From Solirubrobacterales bacterium (lineage in GTDB: Bacteria; Actinomycetota; Thermoleophilia; Solirubrobacterales; 70-9), in contig JAGQUQ010000002.1 in assembly GCA_020438425.1 (NCBI GenBank), positions 32,259 to 96,258 on the forward strand: a DNA stretch of 64,000 nt. The letters run 5' to 3'. The first letter of the stretch is position 1, and each line of letters starts with the position of its first letter. A model generated the notes under the pieces. It had not been told where the DNA came from, ran no database searches, and worked only from the letters and a program-made list of their open reading frames with translations. A program made the position numbers and the translations under genes. Below are positions 25,884-33,964 of this stretch, piece by piece.

Positions 25884-26540
25884 GTGCACAACGACAGATT
25901 CCACCGGCTATTTCCAATCGCGGGCATCCTCTCTGCCCTGCTGCTCGGCGCCGCGATACTCGTCCCCGGGTCGGTGCCTCAGGTCGAGAAGTCCAACCAC
26001 GCCGAAGTGGTGAGCTTCTACCACGACCACGCGACTTCGATCATGGTCGCCAACATCCCGTTGGCCCTGCTGTCGGCCTTCTTCCTGGCGGCGCTGCTGG
26101 TCGAATTGAGAGCCACACTCCGCTCAGGGGAGGCCGGTGAATCCACGTATTCGTCGATGGTCGCCTTTGGCGGCACGCTTCTCGTGATGGGAATCGCGGT
26201 AATGGGAATGGTCACCGCCGCGGCCGCCGGGGCGGCGGAAGCCGGTCTCAGTGACGATTCGCTGCTCACCGCCGCGATAGTCGCGGACTATGCGTGGATG
26301 CCCTGGCTGGTCGGTTCGGCACTGACGCTTCTGGCCACCGGCATCGGCGGGCTGCGCACCGCGACCCTGCCTAAGTGGATCGCCTGGGTTTCGGTCGTGA
26401 TGGGTGGCCTTTGCCTGACCGGCGTTGGCGGAATCCTGGTCTTCATGCTGATGCCGCTCTGGATCCTTGCCATTTCGGTTGTCCTGCTCCGTCGGCAAAT
26501 GGCCGAGACAACTGGTGCCGCCGACCCGCTGACGGCCTGA
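25884..26540 (+). CDS. Hypothetical membrane protein, ~6 TM segments
   Basis: A 218-residue protein from GTG 25884 (AAGGAGA with 6 nt spacing). Hydrophobic helices include LFPIAGILSALLLGAAILVP, NIPLALLSAFFLAALLVEL, GGTLLVMGIAVMGMVTAAAA, WLVGSALTLLATGIGGL and LVFMLMPLWILAISVVLL. The acidic or His patch between the first two (HAEVVSFYHDHATSI) resembles DUF4386-like membrane proteins. The gene is divergent from the histidine kinase, so it may be under that system's control. The ORF extends upstream, but only non-coding-looking sequence is added. Confidence 0.7.
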   Translation: MHNDRFHRLFPIAGILSALLLGAAILVPGSVPQVEKSNHAEVVSFYHDHATSIMVANIPLALLSAFFLAALLVELRATLRSGEAGESTYSSMVAFGGTLLVMGIAVMGMVTAAAAGAAEAGLSDDSLLTAAIVADYAWMPWLVGSALTLLATGIGGLRTATLPKWIAWVSVVMGGLCLTGVGGILVFMLMPLWILAISVVLLRRQMAETTGAADPLTA

Positions 26541-26553
26541 AACGGGTGGCGTC

Positions 26554-26582
26554 TTGAACTGGAAGCCGGTTGGCAATAGGTT
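26554..26582 (+). promoter_or_regulatory. Putative vegetative promoter
   Basis: TTGAAC, a 17-bp spacer and TAGGTT. The expected transcript start near 26589 gives a ~30-nt leader before the ATG at 26620. Confidence 0.55.
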
Positions 26583-26619
26583 GAAGAACAGGTTATGGCC
26601 AACTGATGGGGGGATGGGA

Positions 26620-28101
26620 ATGAAGAAGTGGCTGGCGGGTGTCGTGGCTGTGCTCTCGGGACTGGCTCTGGTTCCATCGGCAGGGGCGACCGTGATTACC
26701 GTTGACACGACCGTTGACGGTTTCGGGGGAACGAACTGTTCGCTCAGGAATGCCTTCATCTCGGCGGATGACGACAACCCGGCGGGCACCTGTCCTCGCG
26801 GGGACGGGGACGATGTCGTACTGGTGCCCGGGGGCCACTACAAGCTGACTCTTGGCGGCGCCGGCGAGAAACGCGGCCTGACCGGGGACCTGGATGTGAT
26901 CGGCGCCGGATCGCTGACGATCAGGCCGGCCGGACCAGGAGAGAAGGTGACGATCGACGGGATCGGTTCGGATCGGATCTTCGATCACGTCGACGAGAAC
27001 GCCGGTCCGCTCATCCTCGAGAACATCAGTCTGGTTGGCGGTCACAGCGAAGGGTCCGACCAGAACGGCGGGGCGATCCGGCATAGCGTCGGAATACTCG
27101 AGCTCGACGGGGTGACGATCTCCGGCAGCGACACGACCGGCGACGGCGGGGCCATTCACACCTCCGGTTCCTCGACTCTGAAGATGCTGAACTCCACAGT
27201 CAGCGGCAACAATGCGAACGGCTCGGGCGGTGGCGTCTACGTCGGCGGTTCGGCCAGCGCGGACCTTCGCAGCATCACCGTGGCTGGCAACGGTGCCGAC
27301 GAGAACACCGACGGCCTCGGTGGTGGCGGAGGTATCGCCACCGGAACCGGCAGCGTCGGTCTGGTCAATTCGATCCTGGCCGACAACACGGATAAGTCAC
27401 CGGAACCTTTCACTTCGGAGCCCGATTGCCAGTCCGGGCCTTCGTTCATGCCGCGGTTCGTGATCAGCACCCAGGCACTGGGCGCTGGCAACTGCCTGAT
27501 CGGGTTCGACCCGGGCAGCCTCACCTCGCCGGCCGACGCCCAGGTCGGGGCGCTCGCGGATAACGGCGGACGGACCCCGACCGTTTCGATCGGTCCGGGG
27601 AGCCCGGCGATCGACGCGGCCGGATCTGTTGCCCCCGACCTCTGCCCGCCGGTGGACCAGCGCGGAGTCACCCGTCCGGCCGGTAGTTGCGACCTCGGAG
27701 CCTTCGAGTTCGACCCGAACGGAGCGCCGCCACTGCCCCTGCCGGGAATCGCCCGACCCAGCACCACGACAGCGTCCTTCGACGGGACGAACCTCTACCT
27801 GATGATCGTCTGTCCCTCGAAGTTCAAGCCGAAATGCTCTATCGAGGCGACCCCGGTGACTGCCAGGTCGAACGGAAAGCCGATGGCCAACACGGTCAAG
27901 GCGACCGTCGCTTCCGGGAAGCAGAAGTTCGTCAAGTTCACGGTCAAGCCGGCCATCCGGGAGAAGGTCGAGGCAATGACTTTCCAGGCTTCGGCAAAGC
28001 TGATCCTCAAACTCAGGATCAAGTCGAAGAAGGTCGGCAAACGCAAGGCGAAAAAGCCGGCCACGGTCTTCCGGAGCCTGAAGGTGAGGAACCGGATCTA
28101 G
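26620..28101 (+). CDS. Secreted right-handed beta-helix-type protein
   Basis: A 493-residue protein with a signal peptide (MKKWLAGVVAVLSGLALVPS, AGA). The N-terminal motif VDTTVDGFGGTNCSLRNAFI is the CSLRxAI signature that opens many exported parallel beta-helix proteins. Asn/Gly-rich coils follow (SGSDTTGDGGAIHTSGSSTL, NSTVSGNNANGSGGGVYVGG), then a choice-of-anchor-type segment (SPAIDAAGS, RGVTRPAGSCDLGAFEF). The C terminus is Lys-rich (LRIKSKKVGKRKAKKPATVF), as in other exported proteins in this window. An ATG at 26614 is an alternative start. Likely surface-located; the ligand is unknown. Confidence 0.8.
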   Translation: MKKWLAGVVAVLSGLALVPSAGATVITVDTTVDGFGGTNCSLRNAFISADDDNPAGTCPRGDGDDVVLVPGGHYKLTLGGAGEKRGLTGDLDVIGAGSLTIRPAGPGEKVTIDGIGSDRIFDHVDENAGPLILENISLVGGHSEGSDQNGGAIRHSVGILELDGVTISGSDTTGDGGAIHTSGSSTLKMLNSTVSGNNANGSGGGVYVGGSASADLRSITVAGNGADENTDGLGGGGGIATGTGSVGLVNSILADNTDKSPEPFTSEPDCQSGPSFMPRFVISTQALGAGNCLIGFDPGSLTSPADAQVGALADNGGRTPTVSIGPGSPAIDAAGSVAPDLCPPVDQRGVTRPAGSCDLGAFEFDPNGAPPLPLPGIARPSTTTASFDGTNLYLMIVCPSKFKPKCSIEATPVTARSNGKPMANTVKATVASGKQKFVKFTVKPAIREKVEAMTFQASAKLILKLRIKSKKVGKRKAKKPATVFRSLKVRNRI

Positions 28102-28138
28102 ATCCCGGGTCTTCGCCGGCCTGACAAAGTACCCGTCG

Positions 28139-29189
28139 ATGGAACGGGTGGCGATTATCGGGGCGGGGCTTTCTGGCATCTGTGCTGCGGCGCGGCTGCG
28201 GGAGGCCGGGATCGAGGATTTCGTGATCCTGGACCGGGGCGAGGAGCATCGCCGGTACCGGGGCCTCGGCGGTCCAGTTCGTTCCCGAGATCGCCGGCGA
28301 GGTGGAACACCTGACCGTCTTCCAGCGCACCGCCCACTGGGTTCTGCCGAAGCCCGATCGCCGGATCTCCGGATTCGAGCAGAACCTCTACCGCCGTTTC
28401 CCGTTCACCCAGCGGCTCGCGCGGGGCCTGATCTTCAATCTGACCGAACTCTTCAACCGGGCGATGCACCACCCGCGGGTGATGAACCGGTTCCAGCGGC
28501 TCGGTGAGAAAAACATCGGGCGGGCGATCACTGACCCCGGGAAACGGGACGCGCTGACGCCGCGCTACACGCTCGGATGAAAACGGGTGCTGATGTCCAG
28601 CAACTGGTACCCGACCCTGGCCCGGGAGAACGTGACCGTGGTCCCCCGGGCGGTGACCTCGGCTGGGCCGGATGGCGTGACCGACAGCGACGGCAACTTC
28701 CACGAGGTCGACGTGCTGATTCTCGGGACCGGGTTTCAGATCCTCGACATGCCGGTCGCCGGGATCGTGCGCGGGGCCGACGGGCGCAGCCTGGCCGAGA
28801 CCTGGGACGGCAGCCCCAGGGCCTATCTCGGGACCGCGGTCGCCGGTTTCCCCAACGCCTTCCTGATGCTCGGCCCCAACATCGGCATCAACACCTCGGC
28901 GACCGTGCTGATGGAAGCCCAGACCGAGTACATCGTGGCGGCGATCAAGGCGATCGGCGACGGGGTGGGGGAGGTTCGCGGCGAGGCGCAGGACGCTTTC
29001 AACGTCACGGTCGACGAGGCTCTGGCGGGAACCGTCTGGAACAACGATTGCGGCTCGTACTTCATCGACAGCAAGGGTCGAAGCGGCTTTTCGTATCCGT
29101 GGAGCGCCCGGGACCTGAAACGCCGGCTTGGCGCGTTCCGCGAAGACGAGTTCATCGTCCGGAGCGTCCCCGAGCCGGCCCGGCGTTAG
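28139..29189 (+). pseudogene. Flavin-containing (Baeyer-Villiger type) monooxygenase, decayed
   Basis: Parts of an FMO/BVMO are clear. The N-terminal FAD site is VAIIGAGLSGICAAARLREA. Then, in another frame from ~28248, the NADPH-side motif IAGTGASAVQFVPEIAG runs on to HLTVFQRTAHWVLPKPDR. From 28587 come SSNWYPTLARENV and DVLILGTGFQ up to FLMLGPNIGINTSATVLMEA. About 120 residues between the first and second motif are missing, together with a frame change. A TGA at 28578-28580 sits where the family has Cys in a (L)GCKRxLxSS motif. Three lesions make this a pseudogene. Two open parts (28302-28580 and 28587-29189) remain. Confidence 0.85.
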
Positions 29190-29198
29190 CCGGCGTTT

Positions 29199-29723
29199 CT
29201 ATTCCCAGCGGATCTCGACCGGGACCTGCTCGAGTTCGGCGAAGGTCTTCTGCTCGAGCCGGTAGGAGGCACCGCGGATGAAGCGGCCGGCCGGTCCCCA
29301 GAGGGCCACCCAGGCGATCACCACGAAGGTCTGGGAGAACAGAGTCTCAACGCTGTCACCGTCGGTACCGCTGCTGATCAGGACCGAGATCACCATCGCG
29401 ACGAAGAAGACCAGGAAACCGATCCGGCTCTCTCTAGCGGTGAAACTGCGACGAATCCAGCGATAGCGGCTGTCGAGACGGGTCTCTTTCATGTCGAAGC
29501 GGAAGGCAGCCAGGATCGAATCCCCTAGCCCCTCCTTGCGTTCGCTTTCCGGCAGGACCAGGCAAAGCCGTTCGGGAGACTGCCGGCCTTTCTTGCCCTC
29601 CGACCAGGCGTCGAGGATCCGTTCCCGCGCGTCGTCGTCGAGCGGCCTCCGCTCGAGCGGCTCGGCACTCCACTGATCGAACAGGCTCCCGATCGACGGC
29701 ACCCTGAGTGCGACTTCCTCCAC
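29199..29723 (-). CDS. Hypothetical membrane protein
   Basis: A 174-residue protein. The N-terminal cytosolic part is acidic and helical (LFDQWSAEPLERRPLDDDAR), with LCLVLPESERKEGLGDSILA. Two TM helices follow (IGFLVFFVAMVISVLISSG, FVVIAWVALWGPAG) and the C terminus is short (QKTFAELEQVPVEIRWE). It starts at GTG 29723. I recognise no family. Confidence 0.65.
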   Translation of the reverse strand: MEEVALRVPSIGSLFDQWSAEPLERRPLDDDARERILDAWSEGKKGRQSPERLCLVLPESERKEGLGDSILAAFRFDMKETRLDSRYRWIRRSFTARESRIGFLVFFVAMVISVLISSGTDGDSVETLFSQTFVVIAWVALWGPAGRFIRGASYRLEQKTFAELEQVPVEIRWE

Positions 29724-29748
29724 AGGGCAACCCTAATGCCACCGGGAG

Positions 29749-30339
29749 TCAGCGCCGGTAGACGAGGTGGGTGACCCAGGGGGTGCTGCGGCTGCTGTGA
29801 GGCTTCAGATCGAGGTCCCTGACGCCGTCGAAGATCCGCTCGCCGCCCCCGGCCAGAAACGGACTCACGTGAAGGCGTAGCTCATCGACCAGTCCCGCGT
29901 CGAGGTACTGGTTGAGCACGCTCGGTCCGCCGGCGATCGAGACCGTCCTTTCACCGGCCGCTTCGCGGGCCCGCTCCAGGGCGGCTTCGATTCCGTCGGT
30001 GACGAAGTGGAAGGTGGTGCCGCCTTCCATCTCGATGCTGGCTCTGGGACGGTGGCAGAGCACGAAGGTCGGGGCGTGGTAGGGAGGGTCCTCGCCCCAC
30101 CAGCCGGTCCACTCGAGATCCCATTCGCCTTCCTCGGCCGAGAACATCTTGCGGCCCATGATGTAGGCACCGGCCTCGGTGATCGCCTCGGCTTCCACCC
30201 GGTTTTCGTCGCGGTGATCGAACATCCAGCCGTGAAGGCGGTCCGTGTCCATGTCACCGAACGGCTTCTCCCGGCTCTGGCCACGACCGCTCGCGTAGCC
30301 GTCGAGGGTGATTGTCATGTCGGCGGTCACTTCTGGCAT
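29749..30339 (-). CDS. RibD C-terminal/dihydrofolate-reductase-like protein
   Basis: A 196-residue protein starting MPEVTADMTITLDGYASGRG. Features of the RibD_C/DHFR-like family are present: AGAYIMGRKMFSAEEGEW, PTFVLCHRPR, TTFHFVTDGIEAALERAREA, VSIAGGPSVLNQYLDAGLVD, ELRLHVSPFLAGGGERIFDG. Such proteins are NADPH-dependent reductases of uncertain substrate, common as single genes in actinobacteria. Thirty upstream codons in frame were excluded. Confidence 0.88.
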   Translation of the reverse strand: MPEVTADMTITLDGYASGRGQSREKPFGDMDTDRLHGWMFDHRDENRVEAEAITEAGAYIMGRKMFSAEEGEWDLEWTGWWGEDPPYHAPTFVLCHRPRASIEMEGGTTFHFVTDGIEAALERAREAAGERTVSIAGGPSVLNQYLDAGLVDELRLHVSPFLAGGGERIFDGVRDLDLKPHSSRSTPWVTHLVYRR

Positions 30340-30400
30340 GTGGCTCCTTCGGGATTTGAATGGAAGGCCGGGGTGCCCGGGCCGGCCCTGGTTGGCGATT

Positions 30401-30805
30401 ATGTCGGTTGTGCCGAAGCTGGCCCTCAACTTCCTCCCGCCGATCGCCCTGATGGGGGTGATCTTCGTGCTTTCTGCCCAGCCCGATCTTTCGACCGGAC
30501 TGGGTTTCTGGGATCTGCTTTTGCGAAAGCTCGCTCACCTGAGCGTCTACGCCCTGCTGACCCTGCTCTGGTGGCGGGCGCTGGCGCCGGTCACCCGGAA
30601 CCCGCTGGCCTGGGCCGCGCTGATCGCCTTTCTCTACGCGATCAGCGACGAGTTCCACCAGACCTCGGTGGCCGGCCGGCACGGCAGTCCGGTCGACGTC
30701 GCGATCGATTCAGCCGGCATCGCTGCCGCGATCCTGCTGGCCCGCTCGGCTTGGTTCCGGCGGCGGGTTGCCCGTCCGTTCGCGACGACTCCCGCGGGAC
30801 GCTAG
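30401..30805 (+). CDS. VanZ-family membrane protein
   Basis: A 134-residue protein with four hydrophobic helices and the VanZ core: LSAQPDLSTG, RKLAHLSVYALLTLLWW, LIAFLYAISDEFHQTSVAGR and DVAIDSAGIAAAI. VanZ-like proteins are small membrane proteins, one of which is linked to teicoplanin resistance; most have unknown roles. The start is at ATG 30401. Its stop overlaps the end of the convergent SulP gene by 4 bp. Confidence 0.88.
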   Translation: MSVVPKLALNFLPPIALMGVIFVLSAQPDLSTGLGFWDLLLRKLAHLSVYALLTLLWWRALAPVTRNPLAWAALIAFLYAISDEFHQTSVAGRHGSPVDVAIDSAGIAAAILLARSAWFRRRVARPFATTPAGR

Positions 30806-32490
30806 GCGTCGTTCGGGACCTCGTCGCGCTTGCTCTCGATCGCGGCGAGCGCGGCTTCGATGGTCGGGTAGAAGTTCTGGCGATCGACCGAATCCATCAG
30901 TCCGTACTGACGGGTCAGGTCCTGCAGGCGTTTGCGCATCTCGACGAAGGCAAGGTGAATGCCGGCCGAGTTCAGCTCGAGGTCGAGCTGCTCGATCATT
31001 TCGGCCGCGGTCACGTCCACGTCGGTCACCGCCTCACACTGGATCACGACCCAGCCCGGCTGGCGCTCCTTGACCAGTCGCCTCACCTCGTCACGGAACC
31101 GGCTCGCGTTGGCGAAGAAGAGCGGGGCCTCCCAGCGGTAGATGACTACACCGGGCGTCTCCTTCGCGTCCAGGAAGTCGGTGACATCCTGCCAGCCCTC
31201 GCCGTCACTTCTATGACCGAGCACGGCGCCATGCGGCCACCAGTTGCGACGGAAGAAGAGGATGATCGCCAGGGCGACCGCGATCACGATGCCCTGCAGG
31301 ACGCCGAGGAAGATCACGCCCGCGGTGGCGACCAGCGACACACCGAGCGCGCTGCGGCGAACGTCGAAGTAGCGGCGAAGCAGCCCGAGGTCCATCAGCG
31401 AGAGCGCGGCGGCGATCACGACTGCGGCCAGGGCGGTCTGGGGCAGGTCGGCCAGCAGTCCGTTCAGGAAGAGCAGCAGCAGGGCCACGAGACCCGCCCC
31501 GACCAGGCCGGTCAACTGGGTCCTCGCCCCGGACTGCTCGGCCACGGCGGTCCGCGAACCGCTGGTCGAGACCGCGAAACCCTGAAAGAGGCCGGCCGCG
31601 ATGTTTGCGGTGCCGATGCCGATCATTTCCTGGTTTGCCTTGATCTCCTCACCGCGCCGATTGGCGAAGGCGGTGGCGGTGGCGATCGTGTCGGTTAGCG
31701 AAACCAGGGCGATGCCGAAGGCGGCGATCAGGAGCGGCACAACGTCGGAGGCCTCGGTGAACGGAATCGAAGGGGCCGGGATTCCCTGGGGGAGAGTGCC
31801 GACGGTGTCGACTCCATGAGCCGAGAGGCCGAAGGCCGCCGAGACCACGGTCGCGGCGATCACCGCGACCAGGACCGCCGGGTACTTCTTCGTGATCTTC
31901 GGCAAGACCAGCAGGATCGCCAACACCCCCAGGCCGAGCACCAAAGTGGTGAGGTCGGTCTGGTCGAGGCCCTGGAAAAAGGTCTTCACCTCACCCAGGA
32001 ATGAGTCGCCGTCGGTGGAGAAGCCGAAAAGCTTCGGCAGCTGGCCCATGATGATCGTGATGCCCAGTCCGTTCATGTAGCCGATCTGAACTTCTTTCGA
32101 AAGCAGGTCGGCGACGAATCCGAGCTTGCCGATGCCGAGGCCGATCTCGACCAGGCCGACCAGGATCGCCAGCATGCCGGCCAGGACGATCGCCTTGCCT
32201 GGATGACCCCCCGCCAGAAGCGGCGCGGTGGAGGCGAGAATCAGTGGCGAGATCGACGAGTCCGGCCCCAGCACAAGCACCCGGGAGGGCCCCACGAGGG
32301 CGTAGCCGACCAGACAGGCCACGGTTGTATAGAGACCGGTGACCGGGGGCAGGCCGGCCAGCTGGGCATAGGCCATCCCCTGCGGTACGAGGATCGCGGC
32401 GAGTACGACGCCGGCGATCAGATCCGGACGCCGCGAACCCTCGTATTCCCGGATGTTGACCAGCCCGGGGAAAAGGCGCCGCACGATCAT
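30802..32490 (-). CDS. SulP-family anion transporter with STAS domain
   Basis: A 562-residue transporter. The SulP signature lies near the N terminus (DLIAGVVLAAILVPQGMAYA, QLAGLPPVTGLYTT) and is followed by ~11 further TM segments (FAVSTSGSRTAVAEQSGART and TALAAVVIAAALSLMD are conserved landmarks). The cytoplasmic C-terminal STAS domain includes VIYRWEAPLFFANASRFRDE and VTDVDVTAAEMIEQLDLELN. It probably imports sulfate, bicarbonate or a similar anion. The start is at 32490, and the gene appears monocistronic. Confidence 0.93.
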   Translation of the reverse strand: MIVRRLFPGLVNIREYEGSRRPDLIAGVVLAAILVPQGMAYAQLAGLPPVTGLYTTVACLVGYALVGPSRVLVLGPDSSISPLILASTAPLLAGGHPGKAIVLAGMLAILVGLVEIGLGIGKLGFVADLLSKEVQIGYMNGLGITIIMGQLPKLFGFSTDGDSFLGEVKTFFQGLDQTDLTTLVLGLGVLAILLVLPKITKKYPAVLVAVIAATVVSAAFGLSAHGVDTVGTLPQGIPAPSIPFTEASDVVPLLIAAFGIALVSLTDTIATATAFANRRGEEIKANQEMIGIGTANIAAGLFQGFAVSTSGSRTAVAEQSGARTQLTGLVGAGLVALLLLFLNGLLADLPQTALAAVVIAAALSLMDLGLLRRYFDVRRSALGVSLVATAGVIFLGVLQGIVIAVALAIILFFRRNWWPHGAVLGHRSDGEGWQDVTDFLDAKETPGVVIYRWEAPLFFANASRFRDEVRRLVKERQPGWVVIQCEAVTDVDVTAAEMIEQLDLELNSAGIHLAFVEMRKRLQDLTRQYGLMDSVDRQNFYPTIEAALAAIESKRDEVPNDA

Positions 32491-32856
32491 GGCGCCAGCC
32501 TAGCCCCTAAGTCCGCCAAACCGTTGACCCGGTCAGATCCCCGGGGCTTGGCCACGCACGCGAAAGCGGCTACTCCCTCCGGAAAGTATTTCCGAGAGGG
32601 AGGACCAGGGGGGGCTGGTGTTCGTTGCGATGCTCTGCCCCTCCGGCATCGCCGCAATCGCCTTCGACAGGGCAACCGCCGCCGGCGTGACCGGACCGGC
32701 CACCGTCTAAAGGCGGAGGATCAGGCAGCAAGGGCGCGTCTTCAAGAAACTTGCTACTTGCGGGGGCAGCGGCTACATTCATGTTTGGCCACAGGCACAG
32801 GAGACTCAGCGCCAACAGATCCGGGCAACCTGCCAGGGATCGAGGGGGGGTTACAG
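32491..32856. other. Intergenic region between divergent genes
   Basis: This 366-bp gap separates the minus-strand SulP gene from the plus-strand secreted-protein gene. No coding frame is convincing. It holds the promoter at 32751-32779 and a GAGGGGGGG ribosome-binding site just before 32857. Confidence 0.6.
32751..32779 (+). promoter_or_regulatory. Putative vegetative promoter
   Basis: TTGCTA, a 17-bp spacer and TACATT. It predicts a start near 32786 and a ~70-nt leader before the secreted-protein ATG at 32857. Confidence 0.55.
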
Positions 32857-33849
32857 ATGTACACAGGCACGAGCTTCAGGAAACCGGTCCGGAGGCTGCT
32901 TGTTTTCGCCTTGGGGATCTTCGCCGCGGCAATGCTGCTGCCAGCGGCCGCTTCGGCAGCACCCACGCACTTCACCAAGGTCTACAAGGTCGAGAAGCAC
33001 ATCGATCTGAATGGTGGTCAGTACATGCATGAGCATGTGTACTGCGAGCCGGGTGACTACGCGATCGACGGCATGTGGCGAGTCGACAACGTCGATCAGG
33101 CCAACCCGCAGATCGGCGTCTTCGGAGACATGCGGGACGTCACCGTGACCAGGTCCTACAACGACCTTCAGCAGGGCGGCGATGGGGCCAAGTGGCATTT
33201 CGAACTGACCAACAACGCAGACGGGCGCGCCCAGGTCAAGCTGTTTGCGAACTGTCTGGGGCAGAAGACCGTTGAGAACAGCCACCAGCACAAGATCAAG
33301 GTCCGGCCGCTGAAGGAGACCGCCTGGTTCCCGGGCAGCGATTTCTCGAGTGCTTCGCTGAGCTGCATTCCGGGCAAGGAGGTTGCGGTCGCCCCGGGCT
33401 TCAAGCTGTTGACCGGGGGCAATGTCTGGGAGAAGAGCTTTTATCCGGGCAATCCGCTCAGCTCCTCCTGGAACTGGAACTTCGTGGTTTCGAGTCCTTC
33501 CTCGATCGAAGTCAGTGTGCTCTGCCTCAGACTCAGAACCGGGTGGACCTGGGGCCATGCCCACAGGCTGCGTGTCTATCTGAAGCCCGGTTACTGGCCG
33601 CTGGGTGCGCGAACCCTGAAGAAGGACAAGGTTCAGGAGAAGCGGGTGGCCTGTTACGACGGCTCGCGGGCGATCGTCGGCGTGCTGGGCATCGCGCCCT
33701 CCTACCACGGGTACATCCACTTCCTCGGGATGGATCCGCGACCGAAGTCGAGGGCCTACAAGTTCTGGAACACGGACCCGTTCAACGACCTGCCGATATA
33801 TCTGGGCACCCTCTGCCTGGACATACGGACAGGTCCGCCGTTCCCCTGA
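32857..33849 (+). CDS. Secreted protein of unknown function
   Basis: A 330-residue protein with a signal peptide (SFRKPVRRLLVFALGIFAAA, then LLPAAASAA). The mature part has two similar halves, each with paired Cys. The first contains EHVYCEPGDYAIDGMWRVDN and KLFANC; the second SLSCIPGKEVAVAPGFKL, VSVLCLRLRTGWTWGHAH and a terminal region with VACYDGSRAIVGV and LCLDIR. The repeated C-x-P-G-(D/K) pattern suggests a duplicated beta domain. A strong ribosome-binding site precedes ATG 32857 and a strong terminator follows the stop. No family recognised. Confidence 0.8.
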   Translation: MYTGTSFRKPVRRLLVFALGIFAAAMLLPAAASAAPTHFTKVYKVEKHIDLNGGQYMHEHVYCEPGDYAIDGMWRVDNVDQANPQIGVFGDMRDVTVTRSYNDLQQGGDGAKWHFELTNNADGRAQVKLFANCLGQKTVENSHQHKIKVRPLKETAWFPGSDFSSASLSCIPGKEVAVAPGFKLLTGGNVWEKSFYPGNPLSSSWNWNFVVSSPSSIEVSVLCLRLRTGWTWGHAHRLRVYLKPGYWPLGARTLKKDKVQEKRVACYDGSRAIVGVLGIAPSYHGYIHFLGMDPRPKSRAYKFWNTDPFNDLPIYLGTLCLDIRTGPPFP

Positions 33850-33862
33850 CCTCCCGAAACTG

Positions 33863-33897
33863 AAAACGGACCGGCGATTTTGCGCCGGCCCGTTTTG
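33863..33897 (+). terminator. Strong intrinsic terminator
   Basis: GAAAACGG-A-CCGGCG, loop ATTTTG, CGCCGG-C-CCGTTTT: a ten-pair stem with one internal mismatch flanked by A and T tracts, 14 bp after the stop of the secreted-protein gene. Confidence 0.9.
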
Positions 33898-33900
33898 CTG

Positions 33901-33940
33901 TGCCCGCCACCTCTGGTCTGTGCCCACCACCTCTGGTCGC
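33901..33940 (+). repeat. Two tandem 20-bp units
   Basis: TGCCCGCCACCTCTGGTCTG is followed directly by TGCCCACCACCTCTGGTCGC (17 of 20 positions equal). It lies between the terminator and the next gene, 25 bp before its ATG. It could be a duplicated protein-binding site or a slippage product. Confidence 0.6.
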
Positions 33941-33964
33941 TGACCCACTAGGTTTCATCCCATC

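Noticed and set aside
28578..28580. Selenocysteine at the TGA in the monooxygenase
   Set aside because: The same gene has a large deletion and a frame change, so the TGA is most simply a nonsense mutation; I saw no selenocysteine insertion element.
30007..31698. A 563-residue plus-strand open frame
   Set aside because: Antisense to the RibD-like and SulP genes; low-complexity His/Asp/Arg composition typical of high-GC shadows.
33901..33940. Start of a CRISPR array
   Set aside because: Only two adjacent units without spacers and no cas genes nearby.
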